Shown here piece after piece: positions 9,379 through 17,951 of a stretch of 64,000 bases of DNA; positions within the stretch are counted from its first letter, which is position 1, and the number at the start of each line of letters is the position of its first letter. The notes beneath the pieces were generated by a model. That model was given only the letters and a program-made list of their open reading frames with translations, was not told the DNA's origin and did not search any database. The stretch is from positions 1 to 64,000 of the forward strand of contig NZ_CP136761.1 in NCBI RefSeq assembly GCF_032931615.1, written 5' to 3'. This stretch comes from Palleronia sp. LCG004 (GTDB taxonomy: Bacteria; Pseudomonadota; Alphaproteobacteria; Rhodobacterales; Rhodobacteraceae). Position numbers and translations under genes: made by a program.

Positions 9379-9405
9379 TCGCCGGCCCGAGAAAGGATTT
9401 CCACC

Positions 9406-10287
9406 ATGACCATGCTCGACGCCGCCGCCTCGCCCCGCATCCGCTGGTGGCAGACCCGCGTGATCCGGCGCTTCTTCGGCCACAAGCTGGCGCTTCTGGG
9501 ACTCGTGATGATCACGCTGCTGACCTTTGCCTGCGTGGTCGGCCCCTACCTGCTGCCTTACGACTCGCTCTATATCGACCTCCTCGCGCGCTTCGCGCCG
9601 CCTCTGACCGGCGGCCATTACCTCGGGACCGATCCGCTCGGGCGGGACGTGGCCGCGCGTCTGCTGATGGCGGGGCGCATCTCGCTTCTCGTGGGGGTCT
9701 TCGCCATGCTGCTCGCGACGATCCTCGGCACGCTCGTCGGTGTTGTGGCGGGCTATGGCGGGAAGGCGGTCAACGCCGTGCTCATGCGGCTGGTGGACGG
9801 GTTCCTGTCATTTCCCACGATCTTCATGCTGCTGGCGCTTGCCGTCGCGCTGAAGCCGAGCCCGATCATGATCACAGTCATCATCGCCCTGACCGGCTGG
9901 ATGGAAGTCGCACGCATCGTCGAGGCCGAAGTGCGCTCGCTGAAGGAACGGGAATTCGTGATGGCGGGCCGCATGCTGGGCCTCGGCCGCATGCACATCA
10001 TGTTCCGCGAGATCCTGCCGAACTGCATGGGGCCCATCATCGTCGCCGCGACCCTGACCGTCGCGCGCGCCATCCTGCTCGAGGCCTATATCAGCTTTCT
10101 CGGCTTCGGCATCCAGCCGCCCCTTCCGAGCTGGGGCAACATGCTGAACGGTGCACAGCAATATCTCGGCTCGGCCCCCTGGCTTGCCATCGTGCCCGGT
10201 GCCGCTATCACCATCGCCGTGACCAGCTTCAACTTCATCGGCGACGGCCTGCGCGATGCGCTCGACGTCCGCAACGACAGCTTCTGA
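9406..10287 (+). CDS. Opp/Dpp-type ABC transporter permease (DppC-like)
   Basis: 293-residue permease of the DppC/OppC class: cytoplasmic N-terminus (RWWQTRVIRRFFGHKLALLG), first helix, the family motif HYLGTDPLGRDV at about residues 70-81, then a bundle of hydrophobic segments. The EAA loop is REFVMAGRMLGLGRMHIMF, and the C-terminal signature is NFIGDGLRDALD. Start ATG 9406 follows GAGAAAGGATTTCCACC. It ends 8 bases before the FAD oxidoreductase gene, which suggests one transcript running from the transporter into catabolism. Confidence 0.93.
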   Translation: MTMLDAAASPRIRWWQTRVIRRFFGHKLALLGLVMITLLTFACVVGPYLLPYDSLYIDLLARFAPPLTGGHYLGTDPLGRDVAARLLMAGRISLLVGVFAMLLATILGTLVGVVAGYGGKAVNAVLMRLVDGFLSFPTIFMLLALAVALKPSPIMITVIIALTGWMEVARIVEAEVRSLKEREFVMAGRMLGLGRMHIMFREILPNCMGPIIVAATLTVARAILLEAYISFLGFGIQPPLPSWGNMLNGAQQYLGSAPWLAIVPGAAITIAVTSFNFIGDGLRDALDVRNDSF

Positions 10288-10295
10288 GGTCGAGA

Positions 10296-11606
10296 ATGTC
10301 CCAAGGTGCCCCCCGCGCCCGGAATGCCAGCCCCTATTGGTGGGAAGCGGCTCCCCCGAAGGCGCTTCCGCCCACGCCTCTGCCCGGCAAGCTCGACGTG
10401 GCCATCGTCGGCGCGGGATATGCAGGGCTTTCGGCGGCTCTCGTCCTCGCGCGGGCGGGGCGATCCGTGGCGGCCTTCGATGCGATGCGACCCGGCGAAG
10501 GTGCCTCGTCGCGCAATGGCGGCATCACCAGCGGCACGATCCGCCCGAGCTTCGCGCGGATCGCCAAGCGCTTCGGCGAGGACGTGGCGCTTGCCATCGA
10601 GGCCGAGGGCAAGGTCGCGCGCGAATTCGTCTACGACCTGATCCGGACCGAGGAACTTGACTGCGACTTCAGGATGACCGGTCTCTTCAAGGGCGCGCTC
10701 GGCTTCGACGAGTACGAGACGATGGCACGCGCCGCCGAGACACTGTCGAAGCGGCTCGGGATCGAATCCTACGCCGTCCCCCATTCCGAGCAGCACGGCC
10801 ATATCGGTAGCGATTTCTATCGCGGCGGAACGGCCAGGCTCGATATCGGCGGGCTGCATCCGGGCAAGTTCCATGCCGAACTGCTCAGGATCACGCTTGC
10901 GGCGGGTGCGGGTGTGCATGGGCAGACGCCCGTCATCGGCATCATGCGCGAGGGTGACAGCTTCCGGATCCAGACAGGTGCGGGCACCGTCGAGGCGCGG
11001 CAGGTCCTCATCTGCACGAACGGCTATACCGATCGCGCGGCTCCCTATCTGCAGCGCCGCCTCGTGCCGGTGCGCAGCCGCATCATCACCACCGAGGATT
11101 TGTCGCCCGATCTCATGAAGCGGCTGATGCCGCGCGGCATGATGATGGGCGAGACGCGCCAGCTCGGCTATTACTACCGGCCCACGCCCGACGGACGCCG
11201 GATCCTGCTCGGCGGGCGCGACGCGTCCCGCCACGGCGACCCGATGGGCCCGACGCTGCGTCTGCGCAGGGGCCTCGCGCAGATCTTCCCCGAACTCGAA
11301 GGCGTCGATCTCAGCCATACCTGGTTCGGCAACGTGGCGATGAACCGCGACATGATGCCCCGCCTGTTCGAACATGATGGAATCCTCTACGCCTCGGGGT
11401 TCTGCGGCTCGGGCGTCGTGTGGGCCCCGTGGGTCGGCAGCCGTGCGGCGCATCGCCTCCTCGGGGCCGATGCGGGCCGAAGCGCGCTGGCTTCGCGGCC
11501 ACCGGCGGCCGTGCCGCTCTATCGCGGCGATCCCTGGTTCATGCCGGCAATCATCAAGGGCTATGCGTTGCAGGACCAGATCGCCATGCGGCGGGCCAAG
11601 AGATGA
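10296..11606 (+). CDS. FAD-dependent amine oxidoreductase (DAO fold, OrdL/PuuB-like)
   Basis: 436-residue flavoprotein of the DAO superfamily, closest in layout to gamma-glutamylputrescine oxidases. It has an N-terminal SPYWWEAAPP segment, then the dinucleotide motif VAIVGAGYAGLSAALVLA near residues 32-50, and the SSRNGGITSG flavin loop. The C-terminal flavin-binding segment is LYASGFCGSGVVWAPWVGSR and the tail carries PWFMPAIIKGY. Such enzymes oxidise secondary amines or amino-acid derivatives to an imine or aldehyde. Being 8 bases behind the permease, it probably acts on what the importer brings in. It is a paralogue of the enzyme at 12670 (minus). Exact substrate unknown. Confidence 0.85.
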   Translation: MSQGAPRARNASPYWWEAAPPKALPPTPLPGKLDVAIVGAGYAGLSAALVLARAGRSVAAFDAMRPGEGASSRNGGITSGTIRPSFARIAKRFGEDVALAIEAEGKVAREFVYDLIRTEELDCDFRMTGLFKGALGFDEYETMARAAETLSKRLGIESYAVPHSEQHGHIGSDFYRGGTARLDIGGLHPGKFHAELLRITLAAGAGVHGQTPVIGIMREGDSFRIQTGAGTVEARQVLICTNGYTDRAAPYLQRRLVPVRSRIITTEDLSPDLMKRLMPRGMMMGETRQLGYYYRPTPDGRRILLGGRDASRHGDPMGPTLRLRRGLAQIFPELEGVDLSHTWFGNVAMNRDMMPRLFEHDGILYASGFCGSGVVWAPWVGSRAAHRLLGADAGRSALASRPPAAVPLYRGDPWFMPAIIKGYALQDQIAMRRAKR

Positions 11607-11781
11607 CGGATGCACCGCGAGGCTCCGCGCCGCTCGGCGCAGCGAGAGTGAAGTTCGGACACGATGTCGCGAATTGAAAGTTCATGAGGGTGAACGTGCC
11701 GCGCGTTTTCCGCTAGGTGAGCGAAAGACGCTCCATCCCGGCAACGGGGTGGACGAGGCGGCCGGACGGGAGGCAGCGCAA

Positions 11782-12654
11782 GTGGAAGACACGCTTCGGA
11801 TCGACGCCTACGAGGCGCAGATCGTGCCGATCCGCCCGGAGAGCCGGGGGCTTCTGCACGAGCTCACGATGAGTGTCCTTTGGCCGCATCGGGACAGCGA
11901 TCTCGACCTGCTGATGCGGCTGGGCGCGGGCTATGTCGCGCTCGACGCGATCGGCCGGCCGATGGGTGCCGCCATGCATTTTCCGATGGGCGACGATTTC
12001 GCCATGCTCGGCATGATGGTGACGCCACCGCGACTTCAGGCGCAGGGCGGCGGACGTTTCCTGCTCAAGCGCATCCTGCAGGATTGCGCGGGACGCGACA
12101 TCAGGCTCAACGCCACGCGCTCGGGCTACAGGCTCTATCTCAGCGAGGGGTTCGAAAGGGTGACCACGATCCACCAGCATCAGGGCATCGCAGGCGGCGT
12201 GCCGGCGACGGATCCTGCCTCGAACCTCGAACTGGCGATTGTCGCGCCCGCGGACGGGCCCGCGATCCGCGAGATGGACGCGGCCGCCTTCGGGGCCGGA
12301 CGCGGCGCGACGATCGACGCGCTGATGGCCGTATCCAACGGGATCGTCGCCACGCGGAGCGGGCGGCCCTGCGGCTTCGCGCTCATGCGACGCTTCGGCA
12401 AGGGCCACGTGATCGGTCCGCTCGTCGCCGAGAGCGAGGAGATGGCGATCCAGATTGTGGCCCCGCTGCTGCGCCAGTCCGAGGGCAGCTTCGTCAGGAT
12501 CGACACCCCCCAAGAGGGCGGTGCCCTGACCGCCTTCCTCACGGCCTCCGGTGTCGGAGCCATGGATACCGTCACCGAAATGCGGAAAGGCCCGCACCGG
12601 CGCGCGACAGAGGGGCTCAGGACCTACGGTCTCGCGGCGCATTCGCTGGGATAG
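11782..12654 (+). CDS. GNAT family N-acetyltransferase with C-terminal Acetyltransf_18-type domain
   Basis: 290-residue protein with an N-terminal GNAT fold; its acetyl-CoA loop region is MMVTPPRLQAQGGGRFLLKR, close to the R/Q-x-x-G-x-G/A signature. The C-terminal half (from about residue 150, NLELAIVAPADGPAIREMD) matches the second domain found in YitH-like GNAT proteins. The chosen GTG at 11782 has a strong site (GGGAGGCAG) 6 bases upstream; ATG codons upstream lie in the end of the oxidoreductase gene. It is a paralogue of the protein at 16083: both end in a matching tail (LAAHSLG versus ALISQALG). It probably transfers an acyl group to an amine in the same pathway; the M20 deacylase at 14830 could reverse it. 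Confidence 0.8.
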   Translation: MEDTLRIDAYEAQIVPIRPESRGLLHELTMSVLWPHRDSDLDLLMRLGAGYVALDAIGRPMGAAMHFPMGDDFAMLGMMVTPPRLQAQGGGRFLLKRILQDCAGRDIRLNATRSGYRLYLSEGFERVTTIHQHQGIAGGVPATDPASNLELAIVAPADGPAIREMDAAAFGAGRGATIDALMAVSNGIVATRSGRPCGFALMRRFGKGHVIGPLVAESEEMAIQIVAPLLRQSEGSFVRIDTPQEGGALTAFLTASGVGAMDTVTEMRKGPHRRATEGLRTYGLAAHSLG

Positions 12655-12669
12655 CGGGTCAGGCGCCTC

Positions 12670-13959
12670 TCAGGACAGCCTGTCCTTCAGCCCGAACCAG
12701 AGGCCCGCAAGCGGCAGGAACCACGGCTTTCCGTTCAGCGCGGGAACCGCAGGCCAGTCCATCCCGTCGAGCGGGTTCGTGTCCCGCCGCCCGAGCGCCA
12801 GATCGGCCAGCACCTCGCCCATCAGCGTCGAGAGCTGCGCGCCATGACCGGAATACCCCATCGCGTAGAACATGCCGTCCGCCTCGCCTGCGCGGGGGAA
12901 ACGGTCCCGCGTCATTCCCACGAGACCTCCCCAACAATAGTCGATCTCGGTATCGGCGAGCTGCGGAAAGATCTCGGCCATCCGCGCGCGCAGAATTTCG
13001 CCCGACTTCGCGTCGGATCCCTGGTCCGAACGGGCGGAGAATCTGGCCCTGCCGCCAAGGATCAGCCGTCTGTCAGGCGACAGCCGAAAGTAATTCCCGA
13101 TATTGAGCGATGTGACGTAGTTCCGGTCACCCGGCAGCGTGGCTGCGATTTCCGCATCCGAAAGCGGACGCGTCGCGATGATGAAAGACCCCATCGCGAT
13201 GATGCGTTTGCGGAAATGGCCGAGCGGCGCGCCGCGCGTCTGTGCGGAATAGGCGTCGGTCGCGGCGATGACGCGGTCGGCATGAAGCGCACCCTTCGAC
13301 GTCCTGAGCCGCCAGCCGCCACCCGTTTTCTCGCGACCGGTCACGGCCGCATCCTCCCAGATCGCGGCCCCGTGGCGGGCGGCCGCCCCGGCCAGCCCCG
13401 TGACGTAGCGGCCCATATGCATCATCGCCGATTTCTCGAAAAGCGCCGCCCCGTGAAACGCGTCCGACCCGATCTCGGACGACAGCTCAGTGCGGTCGAG
13501 CCAGCGCGTCTCGGGGTCGACCTCACGCGCGACGAGCTCCTGATTGGCACGAAGAGCATCGACATGCGAAGGCTTGGAGGCGAGCTTCAGCTTGCCCGAG
13601 CGGCGGAAATCGCAGGCGATCCCCTCCTCCGCGATGACGTCCTCGATGAGGTCGATCGAGCGGTCGTAGGCGCGATAGAGCGCGTGCGCCCGGTCGGCGC
13701 CGAGTTCCGCCTTGGCAGCGGCATAGCCGTGGGCCATGCCGTTGTTCAGGTGCCCGCCATTCCGCCCCGATCCGCCAGCCCCGACATGCGCCGCCTCGAG
13801 CAGGGCAACCCGCGCGCCCCCGCGCGCGAGCTTCCGCGCCGCATTCAGCCCGGTGAAGCCGCCGCCGATCACCGCGACGTCGAAGTTGCCTCCGACCGGG
13901 CCGGTCTGCGCACCGTCGAAGACCGGTGCCGTGTCGTGCCAGTAGGATGCGAACTTCAT
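12670..13959 (-). CDS. FAD-dependent amine oxidoreductase (DAO fold, PuuB-like)
   Basis: 429-residue DAO-superfamily flavoprotein: VAVIGGGFTGLNAARKLA near residues 28-45, the flavin loop GSGRNGGHLNNGMAHG, and a C-terminal MFYAMGYSGHGAQLSTLMG segment. Its N-terminus (SYWHDTAP) and tail (KPWFLPLAGLWFGLKDRL) match the layout of the plus-strand paralogue at 10296 and of gamma-glutamylputrescine oxidase. It starts one base past the stop codon of the HAD gene and forms a two-gene minus-strand unit with it, convergent with the GNAT gene at 11782. Two PuuB-like paralogues so close suggest successive or alternative amine substrates. Confidence 0.86.
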   Translation of the reverse strand: MKFASYWHDTAPVFDGAQTGPVGGNFDVAVIGGGFTGLNAARKLARGGARVALLEAAHVGAGGSGRNGGHLNNGMAHGYAAAKAELGADRAHALYRAYDRSIDLIEDVIAEEGIACDFRRSGKLKLASKPSHVDALRANQELVAREVDPETRWLDRTELSSEIGSDAFHGAALFEKSAMMHMGRYVTGLAGAAARHGAAIWEDAAVTGREKTGGGWRLRTSKGALHADRVIAATDAYSAQTRGAPLGHFRKRIIAMGSFIIATRPLSDAEIAATLPGDRNYVTSLNIGNYFRLSPDRRLILGGRARFSARSDQGSDAKSGEILRARMAEIFPQLADTEIDYCWGGLVGMTRDRFPRAGEADGMFYAMGYSGHGAQLSTLMGEVLADLALGRRDTNPLDGMDWPAVPALNGKPWFLPLAGLWFGLKDRLS

Positions 13960-13960
13960 C

Positions 13961-14626
13961 TCAGAGCCCGAGGACCGACGGCAGCCCGGAGATGTCGGCG
14001 ATCTCGGTATATCCGTAATAGGGATTTGCAGGTTCGTGGCCGCGATTGACCCAGACCTTGTTCTCGATCCTGAGATCATGCGCCGTCATGAGGTCGTAGC
14101 GAAAGCTCGACGAGATGTGCAGCATGTCCTCGGGGCCGCAACCGAGCGTGTCGAACATGTATTCGAAGGCCTGCATATGCGGCTTGTAGGCACCCGCGCT
14201 CTCGGCCGTCAGCACATGGGCGATGGGCGCGCCGAGCCTTTCGATGTTGTGCGGGATCTGCGCGTTCATCGAATTGGTCAGCGCCACGAGCGGATATTCC
14301 TCCGCCACGCGCGAGAGGCCGGCGGGCACGTCGGAATGCGGCCCCCATGTCGGCACGCGCTCGTAGATGTCGCGCGCCACGGCGGGATCGAAGGCCACGC
14401 CGTTGCGATTGCAGGTCCGTTCGAGCGCGTTGTGCACGACCTCGGCATAGGGTTTCCAGTCATGCAGCACCTCGTCCAGCCGATAGGCCGAGAAGTCCTG
14501 GATGAACGCGTCCATCTGCGCCGAAGACAGCGCGTCGCCGTAATGGTCGCGTGCGGCCCCCGCCATGTCGAAATGGATCATGGTGCCGTGACAGTCGAAG
14601 CTGACGAATTTCGGACGGAAGGTCAT
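13961..14626 (-). CDS. HAD-like hydrolase, type II haloacid dehalogenase family
   Basis: 221-residue HAD enzyme of the haloacid dehalogenase type II subfamily. Motif I is FVSFDCHGTMIHFD with nucleophile Asp11; motif II is VALTNS; the conserved Lys-containing stretch is SAGAYKPHMQAFEYM; motif IV lies in MLHISSSFRYDLMTAHDL. Two residues after the nucleophile there is His13, where phosphatases carry Asp and type II dehalogenases usually Tyr, so neither activity is assured. Start ATG 14626 follows GAGACCTCC. It lies upstream of the FAD oxidase in a two-gene unit and probably removes a phosphate or halide from a pathway intermediate. Confidence 0.75.
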   Translation of the reverse strand: MTFRPKFVSFDCHGTMIHFDMAGAARDHYGDALSSAQMDAFIQDFSAYRLDEVLHDWKPYAEVVHNALERTCNRNGVAFDPAVARDIYERVPTWGPHSDVPAGLSRVAEEYPLVALTNSMNAQIPHNIERLGAPIAHVLTAESAGAYKPHMQAFEYMFDTLGCGPEDMLHISSSFRYDLMTAHDLRIENKVWVNRGHEPANPYYGYTEIADISGLPSVLGL

Positions 14627-14829
14627 GGAGGTCTCCGGAAGATGATATCTCGCTCCAGCATCTCCCTCCGGCGGCGCGCAAGGTGCTGGCTTCGTGCGGT
14701 CGGAGGCATGATATTGCGTTTGCGCGGCGGGCCACGGCAGAGCCTGCCGGGCGGCAGGCCAACTCGGCCGCCGCGTCGTCGCGGATCGGCCCATGATCGA
14801 ACCGCAAGTTGCAAGGAAAAGAGAGACGG

Positions 14830-15954
14830 ATGAACGAGGACATGCTGAACCCCGAGGCCATTCTCACGAAACTCGTCGGTTTCGACAGCGTCGTGGGCCG
14901 GCCGAACGCGCCGATCGTGGAATTCGTGCGGGATTGGCTGGCGTCGCAGGGCGTCGCCGCGCACGTGCTGCCAGGGCCCGAGGGCGATCGCTCGAACCTC
15001 TTCGCGACGATCGGACCGGTGGACCGGCCGGGCTTCGCGCTGTCGGGCCATCTCGACGTCGTTCCCGCGACGGAGCCCGGCTGGCTCGCCGATCCCTTCG
15101 TGCTGCGCGAGAGGGACGGGCGGCTGATCGGGCGCGGAGCCTGCGACATGAAGGGGTTCGTCGCCGCGGCCCTTTCCATGGTGCCGGAGCTTGCCGCCAT
15201 GGACCTCGCCCGGCCGATCCACATCGCGCTCTCCTACGACGAGGAAGCTGGATGCCAGGGCGTGCCGCATCTTCTGAAGGCACTGCCGGATCTCTGCGCG
15301 CCGCCCGAGGGCGCGATCATCGGCGAACCCACGAACCTCGTCCCCGTGCTGGCGCACAAGGGCAAGGCGGCGATCCGGTTGTCCGCCAAGGGTGTCGCGG
15401 GCCATTCCTCGCGGCCCGACCTCGGAACGAACGCGATCCACGCGCTCGTTCCCGTGCTCGAGGCCGCGATCGCTCAGGCGAACGCGCTCGAGCGGGGCGC
15501 ACGCGACGCTCGATTTGAGCCGCCTTGGTCGAGCCTTCAGATCGGCACCATCTCGGGCGGGCAGGCGATCAACATCGTCCCCGACGCCGCATGTGCAGAG
15601 GTCGAGGCGCGCGCCATCGCCGGCGCGGATCCGATGGATCTGCTCGCCCCCGTCATCGCCGCGGCAGGCGAGGCTGGCATCGGGGTCGAGACGATCTCGA
15701 GCTATCCGGCCCTCGCGCTTCCCTCCGATCATCTCCTTGCCTCGCGCCTCACCGCTCTGACCGGTCGGACCCCCCTCGCCGCGGTCAGCTTCGGCACCGA
15801 GGCGGGGCTCTTCCAGGGGGCGGGCATTCCGTCGATCATCTGCGGGCCGGGCGATATCGGCCGTGCCCACAAGCCCGAGGAATGGCTTGCACGGGACGAG
15901 CTCACGGCGGCCGTGGCGATGATCCGGGCGCTGGGACAGGAACTGCGCGGCTGA
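14830..15954 (+). CDS. argE: M20 family deacylase, acetylornithine deacetylase (ArgE) type
   Basis: 374-residue zinc amidohydrolase of the ArgE/DapE/CPG2 class. Metal and catalytic residues are in SGHLDVVPA (His, catalytic Asp), RGACDMKGF (bridging Asp), YDEEAGCQG (catalytic Glu and ligand Glu) and IIGEPTNLVPV; the dimerisation domain starts near HKGKAAIRLSAKG. A late His ligand is in IGRAHKPEEW. Start ATG 14830 follows AAGGAAAAGAGAGACGG. Arginine biosynthesis normally uses ArgJ in this group. In this context (two acetyltransferases, amine oxidases, importer) a catabolic deacylase of an N-acyl amino acid is more likely than a biosynthetic role; that is inference. Confidence 0.82.
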   Translation: MNEDMLNPEAILTKLVGFDSVVGRPNAPIVEFVRDWLASQGVAAHVLPGPEGDRSNLFATIGPVDRPGFALSGHLDVVPATEPGWLADPFVLRERDGRLIGRGACDMKGFVAAALSMVPELAAMDLARPIHIALSYDEEAGCQGVPHLLKALPDLCAPPEGAIIGEPTNLVPVLAHKGKAAIRLSAKGVAGHSSRPDLGTNAIHALVPVLEAAIAQANALERGARDARFEPPWSSLQIGTISGGQAINIVPDAACAEVEARAIAGADPMDLLAPVIAAAGEAGIGVETISSYPALALPSDHLLASRLTALTGRTPLAAVSFGTEAGLFQGAGIPSIICGPGDIGRAHKPEEWLARDELTAAVAMIRALGQELRG

Positions 15955-15963
15955 CGGCATATT

Positions 15964-16012
15964 CTGCGGCGGGGCGCGGCGTGCTTTGGCGCAACCTGCC
16001 GCGCCCCCGCAG
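15964..16012 (+). terminator. Hairpin terminator after the M20 deacylase gene
   Basis: GGGGCGCGGC (15971-15980) pairs perfectly with GCCGCGCCCC (15998-16007) over a 17-base loop. The stem is extended by CTGCG (15964-15968) with CGCAG (16008-16012) across a two-base bulge. There is no clear U-tract. It lies 10 bases past the deacylase stop and before the GNAT gene. Confidence 0.65.
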
Positions 16013-16082
16013 GATCGAGGGATAGATTCTCCGACCCCGAAGATAGCTTGTGACGGAAACAGAAAGCCCCGGGACCCGTCCG

Positions 16083-16913
16083 ATGAACCGACCAGCTACC
16101 GCCGATCCCGCGACGATCGAGATCGCACCCTTCACCCAAGACCATATCCCCCAGGCACAGATCCTGTCGCTGGCCGAAGGGTGGCCGCACCGGGTCGAGG
16201 ATTGGCAACTGACGCTGTCGGTCTCGAACGGGGTGGTGGCTCTCGACCGGGGGCGAGTGGTCGCGACGGCGCTCTGCTCGCTTCACGGTCCCGTGGCGAC
16301 CCTGAACATGATCATCGTCGCCTCGGAAATGCGCGGCCGCGGCCTCGGACGCCAGGTGATGGAACGCGTCATCGCGCTGGCCGGCAATCGCGAGATGCGT
16401 CTGGTCGCGACCGATGCCGGGGTGCCGCTTTATCGCAAGCTCGGCTTCGTCGAGAGCGGGCGCATCGTGCAATTGCACGGCGAACCGCGCGTGGCGTCGC
16501 CCGTGCGTCCGGTCGAGATCGGCCCTGTCGAACCCCCACGCCTTGCCGGGATGGACCGCGCGGCAAGCGGGATGGAGCGCGAGGCGCTTCTGTCGCGGAT
16601 CGCCGGAATCGGCGAGACGCTGAGCACCGAGGGCGGCTTCGCCCTGCTCCGGCCGTTCGGTCGCGGCCATGTGCTGGGTCCCGTCGTGGCGCGCGACGCG
16701 GTCGGCGCGCGCTCGCTCATCGCCGAAGGAGCGCGTCGCATGGACGGGCGGTATCTGCGCATCGACGTGCCCGAGGAAATGGGCCTCGTGCCATTCGTCG
16801 AGGGGCTGGGACTGTCGGTCGCGGGCGGCGGCGTGTCGATGGTGCGCGCGCCTCGCCCGCGCGAGGCGTCGGAATACCGGACCCACGCGCTGATCTCGCA
16901 GGCGCTCGGCTGA
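16083..16913 (+). CDS. GNAT family N-acetyltransferase (paralogue of the gene at 11782)
   Basis: 276-residue protein from ATG 16083; a GTG at 16050 would add 11 residues and neither start has a good ribosome-binding site. The N-terminal GNAT domain shows NMIIVASEMRGRGLGRQVME (acetyl-CoA pyrophosphate loop RGRGLG) followed by VPLYRKLGFVESGRI, the classic motif B region. The second half carries the YitH-like C-terminal domain (FALLRPFGRGHVLGPVVARD). The corresponding stretch of the paralogue, FALMRRFGKGHVIGPLVAES, is clearly related. It follows the deacylase but is separated from it by a hairpin. The acyl acceptor is unknown; an amine substrate of the surrounding oxidases is the simplest guess. 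Confidence 0.82.
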   Translation: MNRPATADPATIEIAPFTQDHIPQAQILSLAEGWPHRVEDWQLTLSVSNGVVALDRGRVVATALCSLHGPVATLNMIIVASEMRGRGLGRQVMERVIALAGNREMRLVATDAGVPLYRKLGFVESGRIVQLHGEPRVASPVRPVEIGPVEPPRLAGMDRAASGMEREALLSRIAGIGETLSTEGGFALLRPFGRGHVLGPVVARDAVGARSLIAEGARRMDGRYLRIDVPEEMGLVPFVEGLGLSVAGGGVSMVRAPRPREASEYRTHALISQALG

Positions 16914-16975
16914 AGGGGGCCATCTTGGAACAGCCGATCGAACCTGTCATTCACGTGACCGATCCCGTTCGGGTG

Positions 16976-16991
16976 CTTCGATCGATCGAAG
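16976..16991. promoter_or_regulatory. 16-base perfect palindrome upstream of the 2-hydroxyacid dehydrogenase
   Basis: CTTCGATCGATCGAAG is a perfect palindrome 45 bases before ATG 17037, within the only gap (123 bases) between the GNAT gene and the dehydrogenase. It is a plausible dimeric-regulator operator. By chance about one such 16-mer is expected in a window this long, so only its intergenic position adds weight. Confidence 0.3.
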
Positions 16992-17036
16992 GCGCTCGAC
17001 CCCCGACGACATGCCCACTCACGAGGTGACACGCTG

Positions 17037-17945
17037 ATGGCCCTTCTGTTTCTTTCGACGCCTGCCCGGATTCCCGTCTGGCGCCCCCTCTTCGATGCGG
17101 CGGGCGAGACCCTGATCGAGAGCGAGGACGCGGTGTGCGATCCGGCCGAGGTTACGGCCATCGCCTGCTGGCAGCCGCCCGAAGACCTCTCGCGCTATCC
17201 AAACCTGCGTGCCGTCATTTCGGTCGGCGCGGGCGTCGATCACCTGCCGCCCCTGCCGCAAGGTGTCGCGCTGTCGCGCACGCTCGCCCCCGGGATCGAG
17301 GCAATGGTGCGCGACTGGGTGGTGATGGCGTCGCTCATGCTCCATCGCGACATGCCAACCTATCTCGAACAGGCGCGTGCAGGCGAATGGCGCGGCCACC
17401 CCGTCCCGCTCGCCGCCTCGCGTCGCATCGGTATCCTTGGGATGGGACGGATCGGAACGCTCGCCGCCGAAAGCCTTGCGGCCCTCGGCTTCGAGGTCGC
17501 GGGGCTGTCGCGGTCGGGCAAGGCGGGTGTCGTCCCGATGTTCGCCGCGCAGGATTTCAAGGCCTTCCTCGAACGCAGCGACATGCTGGTCTGCCTGCTT
17601 CCGCTCACGCCCGAGACGCGCGGTATCCTGAACGACGAGACGCTTTCCGCCCTGCCCATGGGCGCGAAGCTCGTCCAAGCGGGACGCGGCGCGCATCTGG
17701 ACGCAGAGGCATTGCGCAGGGCGCTCGATGCCGGACGGATCTCGGCCGCGATGCTCGACGTGACCGATCCCGAACCGCTGCCGGCCGATCACTGGATGTG
17801 GTCCGATCCGCGCCTGATCGTGACGCCTCATGTCGCGGCCGAGACCGACGCGGCCGAGGGCGGGCGTCACGCCGTGTCGGTGATGACGGCCCTGAGGCAC
17901 GGCGCTCCGATCCCGGGCCTGGTCGATCAGTCGCGCGGCTACTGA
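17037..17945 (+). CDS. D-2-hydroxyacid dehydrogenase, GhrA (glyoxylate/hydroxypyruvate reductase) type
   Basis: 302-residue NAD(P)-dependent reductase of the GhrA branch. The Rossmann motif RIGILGMGRIGTLAAESLA is near residues 130-148. The catalytic Arg is in VQAGRGAHLD, Glu in VTDPEPLPADHWMW and His in IVTPHVAAETDA. Members interconvert 2-keto and D-2-hydroxy acids such as glyoxylate/glycolate or hydroxypyruvate/glycerate. Start ATG 17037 follows CACGAGGTGACACGCTG. It converges on the Lrp gene with a 6-base gap. In context it may reduce a 2-keto acid released by the nearby amine oxidases. Confidence 0.86.
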   Translation: MALLFLSTPARIPVWRPLFDAAGETLIESEDAVCDPAEVTAIACWQPPEDLSRYPNLRAVISVGAGVDHLPPLPQGVALSRTLAPGIEAMVRDWVVMASLMLHRDMPTYLEQARAGEWRGHPVPLAASRRIGILGMGRIGTLAAESLAALGFEVAGLSRSGKAGVVPMFAAQDFKAFLERSDMLVCLLPLTPETRGILNDETLSALPMGAKLVQAGRGAHLDAEALRRALDAGRISAAMLDVTDPEPLPADHWMWSDPRLIVTPHVAAETDAAEGGRHAVSVMTALRHGAPIPGLVDQSRGY

Positions 17946-17951
17946 TGCCCG

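Noticed and set aside
12672..12686. AGGACA-GCC-TGTCCT stem near the convergent ends of the GNAT and FAD oxidase genes
   Set aside because: Only six base pairs, lies inside the oxidase coding sequence, and has no other support as a terminator.
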